Origin: GCA-003244245 sp050699515
GTDB taxonomy: Bacteria; Actinomycetota; Actinomycetes; Mycobacteriales; Pseudonocardiaceae
Assembly (NCBI GenBank): GCA_050699515.1
Contig: JBOHFF010000135.1
Span: 1 to 64,000, forward strand
Direction: 5' to 3'
Length of the DNA: 64,000 nt
In this document: one piece after another, positions 25,735 through 33,019 of the stretch
Position numbering within the stretch: the stretch's first letter is position 1
How the letters are laid out: each line of letters begins with the position of its first letter
Position numbers and translations under genes: made by a program
Notes under the pieces: model-generated
What the model was told of the DNA's origin: nothing
What the model saw: only the letters and a program-made list of their open reading frames with translations
Databases searched by the model: none

Positions 25735-26000
25735 CACCATCATGCACTCCGACCACGGCACACACGACACATCATGGGCACGATCGGCGATTGCCACGAC
25801 AACTCCATGATGGAGTCGTTCAGGGCAACCCTGCAACTCGAAGTCCTCGACTCCCGAATCTGGGAAACACGCACCGAACTTGCCAACGCCATCTTCGAAT
25901 GGATAGAATGCTGGTACAATACCGAACGTCGACACTCCAGCATCGGAATGCTCCGACCGGTCGAGTACGAAACCCGCTACCACCATCTGCACGGCGGTGA
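25735..26000 (+). mobile_element. IS3-family transposase (OrfB) C-terminal remnant
   Basis: Reads DTIMHSDHGTHDTSWA, then after a short deletion and frame change MGTIGDCHDNSMMESF, then FEWIECWYNTERRHSSIGML and RPVEYE. These are the last DDE-domain blocks of IS3-family OrfB, with the catalytic Glu region ESF and the terminal RRHSSIG. The rest of the element is lost, so it is inactive. Confidence 0.85.
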
Positions 26001-26002
26001 AC

Positions 26003-26420
26003 GCTTCCGCGGCGCGGATCGGGTTGTGGCTGGGTCGTTGGGTGCCCAGCAGGCGCGGGTTGGCGGAGAGGCCGATCTCCCGCAGCGCGGGCAGATTGGT
26101 CAGCCGTTCCCGATCCCGAAGTCGCGGGTGTCGTTGATCGTGTTCTCGGTCCGTAACGTGCGTCCCTCCTTGTGGTACTGCGTGATCGCGGTGTGCTTGT
26201 AGTCGATGTGCAGGTTCGGGGGTGACCCCCTCGGCGATCATCCGGGTCCGGAACCGGCCCGGAGTGTGGCTCGGCCCGGTGCGCATCAGTCTGCGGTCGA
26301 TGATGAGGCTGACCTGGTCGGGGCGGCTGGCGTCGAGGTTGTCGCGGCGCCTGCTCGATTGCCTGCCGATTGAGGTGAAGGCGATCATGCATGGTTCGCC
26401 AGCTAGCCGGGGCGCCTTAT
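26003..26420 (-). pseudogene. Degraded ORF of unidentified actinobacterial family
   Basis: On the minus strand, ASRPDQVSLIIDRRLMRTG and HTPGRFRTRMIAEGVTP continue after a frameshift as HIDYKHTAITQYHKEGRTLR and TENTINDTRDFGIG, then after another as RLTNLPALREIGLSANPRLL. These pieces look like one protein broken twice. I associate this text with an uncharacterised family often found near transposases, but cannot name it. Not functional. Confidence 0.5.
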
Positions 26421-27518
26421 CGACGGTGTCGGGACCACACCGGTCGACGCGACGGCGTGGCCGGCGCCGCGACCGTCGGCGCGAGCGACGATCCGGCCTG
26501 TTTCGATGCGGACGGCTGCTTCGGTGCCGTCGCTGATGGCGGGTGTGCCGGTTGCCGCCGCGAGCGCGCCGGTGTTGTCGCACACCACTTGCAGGCGTGG
26601 CCAGGCCGGCCGTGGGAAAGCCTGGCGCACGCAGCCGCAGAGGTCGGCGAGGGTCAGCCGCGCCAGCGGCGCGAGCTCGTCGGGGTCGCTGGTGACCAGG
26701 ACGGCGGTGACCTCGGCCCCGGGTGGCGCGGCCCGGACCGCTTCCTCGGCGGCGGCAAGCCGGTGCAGTCCCAGGATGGTCACCACGCCGTCGCCGGTGA
26801 GGCGCGCGGGCTCGCCGGTCACTGCGTCGATCATGGGTGGTGGTGACCAGGTTTCGTTGGTCGGCTGGGTCTGTGGGGTGATGTGTGGGGGCGGCCACCA
26901 GTCGTTGAGCGCGAGCCCGGCGAGTTGCTCGCAGGCACTGACGACGTCGAAAGGTTCGACGAAGCCAGGCGCGGCGGCAGTCATTTGGCTGGCGCCGCGC
27001 TGCATCGTGAGCACGATCTCCGCCATGCGCCCGAGCCGGGCGGGCGGTGCACCGGGCGGCGCCTCGGGCGGGCGCAGATGCTCGAGTGCCAGGCTGAGCA
27101 GGAGCGCATTCAACTTCATCAGCTGCGTGAACGGCCGCCGGATCCGTTCGTCGGCGAGGATCTCGGGGATGAGGTCCGCGCCGAGCCGGGCCGAGCCTTC
27201 CTGCCCGTCGGTGTCGGCGAGCGGAAGCCTGGTGACCCAGGCGCGGGCGAGTGCGCCGAGCGCCTCGCGCGCGGTACGGCCCGGTTCCGCGTGCGGCGGC
27301 TTCGGCGCACGCTCGGCGTCCTCGGCCAGGACCGTGAAGTAGAGCGCTCGCTTGCCCGGGAAGTTGGAGTAGACCGCGCCCCGGGTTAGTTCGGCGCGCT
27401 CGGCGATGGCGTCGATCTTGGCATCGCGAAAGCCACGCTCGGCGAACTCGTCGCGCGCGGCGGCCAGCACTTTGATGCGGTTGCGCTCCTGCATCTGCAC
27501 TCTGCTGAGCCGGGTCAT
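26403..27518 (-). CDS. TetR-family regulator with extended C-terminal domain
   Basis: A 371-residue regulator. The N-terminal HTH (about residues 10-60; ARDEFAERGFRDAKIDAIAERA then TRGAVYSNFPGKRALYFTVL) is canonical TetR. A ligand-binding helical region follows to about 205. The last 130 residues are unusual: GAEVTAVLVTSDPDELAPLA, LQVVCDNTGALAAATG, TEAAVRIETGRIVARADGRG, a pattern that resembles a thioredoxin/peroxiredoxin-like fold without its cysteines. The ATG at 27518 follows GAGGAGG. It is divergent from the P450 gene and probably represses it. Its end abuts the degraded IS region, so the native C-terminus may be altered. Confidence 0.85.
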   Translation of the reverse strand: MTRLSRVQMQERNRIKVLAAARDEFAERGFRDAKIDAIAERAELTRGAVYSNFPGKRALYFTVLAEDAERAPKPPHAEPGRTAREALGALARAWVTRLPLADTDGQEGSARLGADLIPEILADERIRRPFTQLMKLNALLLSLALEHLRPPEAPPGAPPARLGRMAEIVLTMQRGASQMTAAAPGFVEPFDVVSACEQLAGLALNDWWPPPHITPQTQPTNETWSPPPMIDAVTGEPARLTGDGVVTILGLHRLAAAEEAVRAAPPGAEVTAVLVTSDPDELAPLARLTLADLCGCVRQAFPRPAWPRLQVVCDNTGALAAATGTPAISDGTEAAVRIETGRIVARADGRGAGHAVASTGVVPTPSIRRPG

Positions 27519-27578
27519 CGTCCTCCTCGCCGCTGCACCGCAGGCCGTCTCCGTTTCAAGATACCGAGACCATGTATA

Positions 27579-27604
27579 TGATGAGAACATCTGATGTGAA
27601 CATC
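27579..27604. promoter_or_regulatory. Operator in TetR/P450 divergent promoter
   Basis: Two adjacent 13-base copies, TGATGAGAACATC (27579-27591) and TGATGTGAACATC (27592-27604). The second copy contains GATGT-GA-ACATC and the junction contains ACATC-T-GATGT, both inverted repeats, so two dimers could bind side by side. The block lies between the two divergent starts, the usual place for a TetR operator. Confidence 0.65.
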
Positions 27605-27615
27605 CGAAATCTGGA

Positions 27616-28821
27616 GTGCACGTGGCCGCCGCAAGTCAGGACATGAGCGACGTTCCCGAGATCGACCTGACCGCCCCCGAGGTCATCCGCGATCCCTTCG
27701 CCGCATACGGGTCCGCCCGGGACCGCTCGCCGCTGGCGCGGCTGCTGATTCCCGGCATGGACCCGATGTGGGCGCTGGTGCGGTATGAGGGTGCCAGGGC
27801 GATGCTGGGCGACCCGCGGTTCGAGCTCAACGCCGGCAGCTTCGCCTTCCGACCTGACGTACCTGAGGACTGCTTGGCGTACCTGCGGACCATGCAGGAA
27901 ATGGACGGGTCGGAGCACGCCCGACTGCGCAGGCTCGTGTCACCCGCGTTCACCGCACGCCGCGCCAACGAGTTCCGGCCACGGATCGAGCCGATCGTCG
28001 AAGACCTGCTCGGGCGCCTGCACACCCACGCCGACGGCACTGTGGATCTGCTACGTCACTTCGCACGACCGCTGCCGATCGAGGTGATCTGCGAACTGGT
28101 CGGCATCCCCGAGCCTGACCGCCCCAAATGGCGGGAGTACGGCGCCGCCGTCGCGGCCGGCTTCGGCCAAGCGTTCGCTGATGCGATACCCGGCATTATG
28201 GCCGGTGCCAAAGCCGCGGTCGCCGCCCGAAGGGCCGAGCCCGGTGACGACCTGATCTCGGACCTCATCCGTGCCCAGGCCGACGATGGCGGCCGGCTGG
28301 ACGACACCGAGATGGTCACCTTGATCTGGAACATCGTCCTGGCCGGCCAAACGCCGACGAACCTCATCGCCAATGGCGTGGATGTCCTGCTCTCCCATCC
28401 CGATCAGCTCGCCGCGCTCCGCGTTGACACCAGCCTCATGCCCCGCGCTGTCGACGAGCTGATGCGTTGGTGCGGGCCGCAACTGCTGAGCATTCCCCGC
28501 CAGGCACGGGAGGACGTCGAGATCGGTGGCGTCCTGATCGGCAAGGGCGAGCGTGTCACCGCCGCGATCGTGTCCGCAAACCGCGACCCCCGCGTATTCA
28601 CCGACCCCAACCGCCTCGACATCAGCCGGGCAGCTGGATCGTCGGGGCACCTCGGATTCGCCCACGGACCGCACTTCTGTCTCGGCGCCGGGCTGGCCCG
28701 CGTACAGACCGAGGTCGCGCTCACGGCACTGCTGCGCCGCTTCCCCAACCTCGCGCTCGCAGTCGCCACTGAGGATGTCCAGCGTGTCCCCGACCCGGGC
28801 TGCTGGCGTCACTGCCGGTGA
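27616..28821 (+). CDS. Cytochrome P450 monooxygenase
   Basis: A 401-residue class I bacterial P450. The heme-ligand loop FAHGPHFCLGAG contains Cys355, the K helix has ELMR (ExxR), and HARLRRLVSPAFTARR is the C-helix heme-propionate region. The I helix reads LAGQTPTNLI: the acid of the usual AG-x-(D/E)-T-T is replaced. Start GTG at 27616, or ATG at 27643. It needs ferredoxin and reductase partners not encoded here. Substrate unknown. Expression is probably controlled by the divergent TetR regulator. Confidence 0.93.
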   Translation: MHVAAASQDMSDVPEIDLTAPEVIRDPFAAYGSARDRSPLARLLIPGMDPMWALVRYEGARAMLGDPRFELNAGSFAFRPDVPEDCLAYLRTMQEMDGSEHARLRRLVSPAFTARRANEFRPRIEPIVEDLLGRLHTHADGTVDLLRHFARPLPIEVICELVGIPEPDRPKWREYGAAVAAGFGQAFADAIPGIMAGAKAAVAARRAEPGDDLISDLIRAQADDGGRLDDTEMVTLIWNIVLAGQTPTNLIANGVDVLLSHPDQLAALRVDTSLMPRAVDELMRWCGPQLLSIPRQAREDVEIGGVLIGKGERVTAAIVSANRDPRVFTDPNRLDISRAAGSSGHLGFAHGPHFCLGAGLARVQTEVALTALLRRFPNLALAVATEDVQRVPDPGCWRHCR

Positions 28822-29234
28822 CCCTCTGACACCAGGACGGCCTGCGCCCTGCTGCGGCTCGCGTGGCGGCACCCCCGATCCTGCTCACCTGAATTGCTGT
28901 GGATGGAGCGCGGCGAGCATGCTGGATCAACGGGATTGTCACGTTGAGTAGTTAAGCTGTCACCCCTTGACTACACTGGAGAGGCGATCTAGGCTGACCA
29001 CCGGTCGGGGACCGAGCCCATCGAGGGGGTCGTCTCGTGCCAAATCCGCACACCTGAGGAATGTATTTTGCCTGAGGTTCTGGCCTGCTTGTAGCAGTGG
29101 GTCACGGTTTTCATGCGATCATTCTCGTATGGATTCGCCCTTGTGCCTTGGAGCTTCGGGCTGACGTCGTGTCCATGCTTACCCATTTCTGGTCCGGCTC
29201 TTTGGGGCGCCGTGTCTACCAGGAGAGTCGCACA
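28822..29234. other. Intergenic stretch before DUF6777-like gene
   Basis: About 410 bases with no supported gene. The downstream reading frame can be extended back to an ATG at 29097, but that would place extra sequence before an obvious membrane anchor. The promoter of the repeat protein should lie in the right half. Confidence 0.4.
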
Positions 29235-30749
29235 ATGAACATTCGCTGGTTGCACTCGCACCGGACCCTGATGTCCTTGTTCGTGGCCGCTGCGGTAGCA
29301 GTGGCGTTGATGACCATCCTGGTGATCCGCCAGCAGCAGGGCCAGGCGAACAGTCAGGTCTTTCTCGAAGCGGGTGGCAGCGTCGGCTTGCATCCGTTTG
29401 TTCCACTAATATCTTTACCCGCAACTGCGGGTAAAGTCCCTGTAGGCGGCGGCACGCCGTTTCCCGCGAATGCCACGGCGGACAACCGTCCGGCATGCGA
29501 TGTGGAGAAGCTCATCTCCTACCTCACCGGCGATCCGCAAGCCGGCGCGGCTTGGATGAAAGCGCTTAACTCCGACCGCACTCTCAGCTGGAGTGGTGGC
29601 AGTCGAATCGAGGCCGAACAGATCCCGGTCTATATTCGCGAGCTACGACCAAGTATCCTCGCCGCGGACGTCAGGGTCACTAATCATCAGTTCACCGGCG
29701 GTGCAGCCCTCCCCGTTCAATCGGTTCTCGAGAAGGGCACTGTAATCCTTGTGGACGCCAAGAGTGTCCCCCGGGTTCGATGTGCCAGCGGAAATCCGCT
29801 GACCCCTATGGCCCTCCTCAAGGCACCGCCAGTTTACCGGGGCACGCCATGGCCCGGTTTCCAGTCCCAACGGGTTATTGCCGCCCAAAATGCTCCGCAG
29901 TGTGGCCGCGATGAATATCTCGATGGTAACCACTGCCGGCGCGTTGCGGTGTGTCCGGGCAGTGCGCAAGGCAGCGATGACGGTCGGTGTGATGGTCCGA
30001 GCCAGCCGGCGCCATCGGAGAATGTGCCATCGGAAAATGTTGGGCGCTCCGATGGACAACAGTGGGGGGACGGGCCAGGACGGACCGCCGAGTCGCCATC
30101 ACCGGGCAATCCTGGATCCCCCGCTGAGCCGCCGCACTCCGACAGGCCAGTACGCTCCGATGACCGGCCGTCGCCGGGCAGCTCTGAGCGTTCTGGTGAG
30201 CCGCCTCACTCTGACAGGCCGGCTCACCGTGGCGAGCCGGCGCACACAGGCAGTCCTGGGCGGCCTGGGGAGCCGGCGCACACAGATAGGCCCGCGCGCC
30301 CCGATGAGCGGCCCTCCCCGGGCATTCCTGGGCGCTCTGGTGAGCCGCCGCATTCCGCCAGGCCGGCTTACCCTGGCGAGCCGGCGCACACAGGCAGCCC
30401 TGGACGCCCCAGTGAGCCGCCGCGCTCAGATGGGCCGGTGCGCCCCGATGAGCGGCCTTATCCGGGCAGTCCTGGGCGCTCTGGTGAGCCGCCGCAGGCA
30501 GACAAGCCGGTGCGCCCGGCGAAACCGGAAAAGCCGAAGCACCCAGAAAAGGCTGGTCAACCTGATGGCCAGCGGCACGTGGGCAAGCCGACGCAACCGG
30601 ACAACGATGAACGTCCGGACAAGGATGAACGTCCGGACAAGTCGAAGCGCGCCGAGAAATCAGATAACGCTGGGAAGTCTGACAAGGCCGGGAAGCGTGA
30701 GCAGCCCGAGAAAGACGAGACTGCTCAATCTGAGGAGGATACTGAGTAA
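29235..30749 (+). CDS. Membrane-anchored DUF6777-like protein with Pro-rich repeats
   Basis: A 504-residue protein. The N-terminus MNIRWLHSHRTLMSLFVAA begins a signal anchor (about residues 14-31). An extracytoplasmic domain (about 40-245) starts QVFLEAGGSVGLHPFVP and resembles DUF6777 of streptomycetes. A Cys-containing linker (CGRDEYLDGNHCRRVAVC) follows, then a Pro/Gly/Ser/Asp-rich region with a 48-residue repeat, and a Lys/Glu-rich tail (about 430-504). AGGAGAG precedes the ATG at 29235. It is likely surface-exposed, with the repeats spanning the wall. Function unknown. Confidence 0.75.
   Translation: MNIRWLHSHRTLMSLFVAAAVAVALMTILVIRQQQGQANSQVFLEAGGSVGLHPFVPLISLPATAGKVPVGGGTPFPANATADNRPACDVEKLISYLTGDPQAGAAWMKALNSDRTLSWSGGSRIEAEQIPVYIRELRPSILAADVRVTNHQFTGGAALPVQSVLEKGTVILVDAKSVPRVRCASGNPLTPMALLKAPPVYRGTPWPGFQSQRVIAAQNAPQCGRDEYLDGNHCRRVAVCPGSAQGSDDGRCDGPSQPAPSENVPSENVGRSDGQQWGDGPGRTAESPSPGNPGSPAEPPHSDRPVRSDDRPSPGSSERSGEPPHSDRPAHRGEPAHTGSPGRPGEPAHTDRPARPDERPSPGIPGRSGEPPHSARPAYPGEPAHTGSPGRPSEPPRSDGPVRPDERPYPGSPGRSGEPPQADKPVRPAKPEKPKHPEKAGQPDGQRHVGKPTQPDNDERPDKDERPDKSKRAEKSDNAGKSDKAGKREQPEKDETAQSEEDTE
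30141..30518 (+). repeat. 144-bp coding tandem repeats
   Basis: Two full 144-base units (30141-30284 and 30285-30428) and a partial third (30429-30518). Each encodes 48 residues of the form DRPxRxDxRPSPGxxxRSGE, PPHSxRPAxxGEPAHTGSPG, RPxEPxxx. Unit identity is high enough to recombine, so copy number may vary between strains. Confidence 0.8.
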
Positions 30750-30836
30750 GAAGTTCGGAGCCCGTCGGAGTTCATCTCCTCTTCAGCCAGGCGCAGAGGG
30801 CGGCGACGATCGACCAGAGAGTCTAAGATCGGGTGC

Positions 30837-31682
30837 GTGGTTGCTCCGGTCGGGCACCGGGTGGCCGGCGTGGTGCTGGTGGGTGGTCATTCTTCGCGAA
30901 TGGGTACCGCGAAGGCCGCGCTGGAGTGGCACGGTTCCACCCTGCTCCGCCGAACTCTCGGCATACTCGGCCGCTCGTTCGGTGGGCCGCTGCTGGTGGT
31001 CTGTGCGCCAGACCAGCGATTACCTGAGATTCCACCGCAGGTGGAGGTAGTGGAGGATGCGGAGAAGGGGCTGGGGCCGCTGCAGGGCATCGCTGCCGGC
31101 TTGGCCGCGCTGGCCGGCCGGACGGATGCCGCGTTCGTCTGCTCCACCGACCTGCCGTTTCTGCATCCCGTGTTCGTCCGCCGGGTGCTTACCGCGCTCA
31201 CCGACGACCTCGACGTCGTGCTCCCGGTCGCGCGCGGCTACCCGCAGCCGCTCGCCGCCGCGTACCGGATCACGCTTGCGCCGCTGGCCGCTGAACTGGT
31301 CACGGCCGGCGATCGGCAGCTGATGTCGCTGTTCCGCCGGTGCGCCACCGTGCGCCTCGACGACGCCGCGTTGCTCGCGGATCCGGCGCTGGCCACGGCG
31401 GATCCTGCACTGGACTCGGTGGTCAACGTCAACTCCCCGGATGACTACCACGCCGCCCGGCGTAGTCCCGCTCCGCGGGTCATCGTGCAGTGCTGCGGCG
31501 CGAGCGGTGGATCGCAGATCGTTCATGCCGCCACGCTGTCCGGTGCGGCCGCTGCCGTGGGGCTGGCCCTGGATAGCCACGTCACCGCCCGGCTCAATGG
31601 TGACCAGATCTACCGAGACGGTGACCTTCCGCTGGTCGGCGGAGACACCGTTGCTTTCACCCGTGCAGACGCGGGCGGGTGA
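30837..31682 (+). CDS. MobA-like NTP transferase fused to beta-grasp domain ending Gly-Gly
   Basis: A 281-residue protein. Residues 1-205 are a MobA-type nucleotidyltransferase with VLVGGHSSRMGTAKAALEW (GTP-binding loop), CSTDLPFLHP (metal site) and VNVNSPDDYHAA. These enzymes attach GMP to molybdopterin. The last 70 residues (VIVQCCGASGG, then LDSHVTARLNGDQIYRD, LPLVGGDTVAF and the terminal DAGG) look like a MoaD/ThiS beta-grasp fold, with the terminal Gly-Gly that carries sulphur in such proteins. GTG start at 30837. Moco function fits the MoeA-PBP gene downstream. Confidence 0.82.
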   Translation: MVAPVGHRVAGVVLVGGHSSRMGTAKAALEWHGSTLLRRTLGILGRSFGGPLLVVCAPDQRLPEIPPQVEVVEDAEKGLGPLQGIAAGLAALAGRTDAAFVCSTDLPFLHPVFVRRVLTALTDDLDVVLPVARGYPQPLAAAYRITLAPLAAELVTAGDRQLMSLFRRCATVRLDDAALLADPALATADPALDSVVNVNSPDDYHAARRSPAPRVIVQCCGASGGSQIVHAATLSGAAAAVGLALDSHVTARLNGDQIYRDGDLPLVGGDTVAFTRADAGG

Positions 31683-31782
31683 GCTCGACGACCGGAACGG
31701 TGATCGTCATCGATCGGTCTTGACACTGATGGGTCGGGGTCTGACACCTCTCACCAGCGGTTCTCACTAAACGTGGTCCTTC

Positions 31783-31860
31783 ATCACCGGAAGTTGCCGT
31801 TGCAATCGCCACCCGGATGGCTTACTTTCGAGATTGCTTGACCACGGGGAGTAAGGGGGA
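31783..31860 (+). repeat. Conserved upstream block, copy 1
   Basis: The block from GAAGTTGCCGTTGCAATCG to TTGACCACGGGGAGTAAGG is about 80% identical to 32324-32398. Each copy lies upstream of one of the two Tyr/Gly-rich miniprotein genes, so it probably holds their promoter or a shared control element. Confidence 0.6.
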
Positions 31861-31977
31861 GTCAGAGTCAATCTGACGGATGGGGCATCGGTGGCCCGCA
31901 CAGGTGGGCGCACAACCTGCGGGTTGGTTCGGATGTTTTTGCCTGCATGGCTCCTCCCTCGGCGAGAAAGGAGCGAT

Positions 31978-32193
31978 ATGAGGGTCTCGGGAATTTTCAC
32001 AATGGGTGGCGACCGGGGGCGCGGAGATAACTATGAGCGCTACCTCGGCTATGGTGGCGTTGACAAGCCCGGCGGGTACTACCCGGACACCGGCCGCTGG
32101 GCCTACGTTGCCCCCAACAACTACAGGTGGCAGGGGGACGGCTCCGGGTATGGCTTCTCCCGCAGCCATGGTCTCGACGGTCTCGTAGGGTAG
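31978..32193 (+). CDS. Tyr/Gly-rich miniprotein 1
   Basis: A 71-residue protein. The N-terminus MRVSGIFTMGG matches the MRISQVFAMGG of the paralogue at 32659, and the ends (GLDGLVG and TLGLLG) also agree. Between them lies a variable core rich in Gly, Tyr, Asp and Arg. AAAGGAGCGAT directly precedes the ATG in both genes. No signal peptide or membrane segment. It is followed by its paralogue and an ABC exporter. Conserved ends with a variable aromatic core would suit a peptide precursor or a structural glycine-rich protein. Function unknown. Confidence 0.7.
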   Translation: MRVSGIFTMGGDRGRGDNYERYLGYGGVDKPGGYYPDTGRWAYVAPNNYRWQGDGSGYGFSRSHGLDGLVG

Positions 32194-32323
32194 CGGCGAG
32201 AGCTGTCCGCGCGGACAGCTCTGAGGCATCTGTTGGCGGGGGCATCTGTTGGCGGGCGTATCTGGCCCGCCAACAGACGAATGTGGTCTGGAGCAGCGGC
32301 GATCACTCACCGTCACTGTTGGT

Positions 32324-32398
32324 TCACGGAAAGTTGTTGTTGCAATCGTCACACAGATCGCTTAGTTTGTGTTTGCTTGACCACGGGGAGTAAGGGGG
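32324..32398 (+). repeat. Conserved upstream block, copy 2
   Basis: Second copy of the block at 31783-31860, with GTTGCAATCGTCAC and TTGACCACGGGGAGTAAGG kept. It lies about 260 bases before miniprotein 2, compared with about 120 for copy 1. The extra bases are unrelated to copy 1. Confidence 0.6.
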
Positions 32399-32658
32399 GC
32401 CAGCTCGGATCACCTAGGGGGGATGCTGCTGAGTGCGGCGGGTTTGTCAAGCTGCCGGTGTGGTATTGGGGAGAGTTTGCTACGACGTTGAACTGCGTCA
32501 GTGCCTGGGGCGGCATTGGCTCGCGAGACGGTCCCGGCGCAGTACCTCACCATCAGACGGCAATCCGGCACTCTCACCCGGCGGCATGTCATTTCCCCAC
32601 GTCGGTCTGGGTCTTTTTCCTTGCATGGCTCCGTCATCGAGCGGAAAAAAGGAGCGAT

Positions 32659-32880
32659 ATGAGGATCTCACAAGTCTTCGCAATGGGCGGCGGCGGGGGC
32701 CGTCCCAGTGTCCCAGGGTACGACTGCCACCGTGACGACTGCAGCTACGGGTTCTACCCCACCTTCAACGGCTACGACTACAGCAGGGACTACGGCCGCT
32801 ACCCCTACTACTACAACGGCTACAACTACGGCGGCTACACATACGATGGCTACTTCCGAACCCTGGGACTGCTCGGATAA
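32659..32880 (+). CDS. Tyr/Gly-rich miniprotein 2
   Basis: A 73-residue paralogue of the protein at 31978. MRISQVFAMGGGGGRPSV leads into a core with about 19 tyrosines, many in YDYS, YPYYYNGYNYGG and YTYDGY, plus two cysteines (CHRDDC), and ends RTLGLLG. A GGAGCGAT ribosome site is identical to that of copy 1. Such tyrosine density is unusual for a soluble bacterial protein; cross-linking, amyloid-like assembly or enzymatic tyrosine modification are possible. The ABC exporter begins 140 bases downstream in the same direction. Confidence 0.7.
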   Translation: MRISQVFAMGGGGGRPSVPGYDCHRDDCSYGFYPTFNGYDYSRDYGRYPYYYNGYNYGGYTYDGYFRTLGLLG

Positions 32881-33019
32881 TTAGGACAGGTCATCGGCGG
32901 TGGCCCTGAACTCCCTGCGGGGACGAGGGCCACCGCCCTCGCTGTGTTCAGCGATCACATGCGGTCTCAGTGCTGCAGGCCAGCGTAGAGTCATGGACCG
33001 GACCGAGGGAGGGCCAGCT

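Noticed and set aside
27579..27604. SOS (LexA) box based on GAACAT repeats
   Set aside because: The half-sites are in direct rather than inverted GAAC-N4-GTTC arrangement, so a TetR operator fits better.
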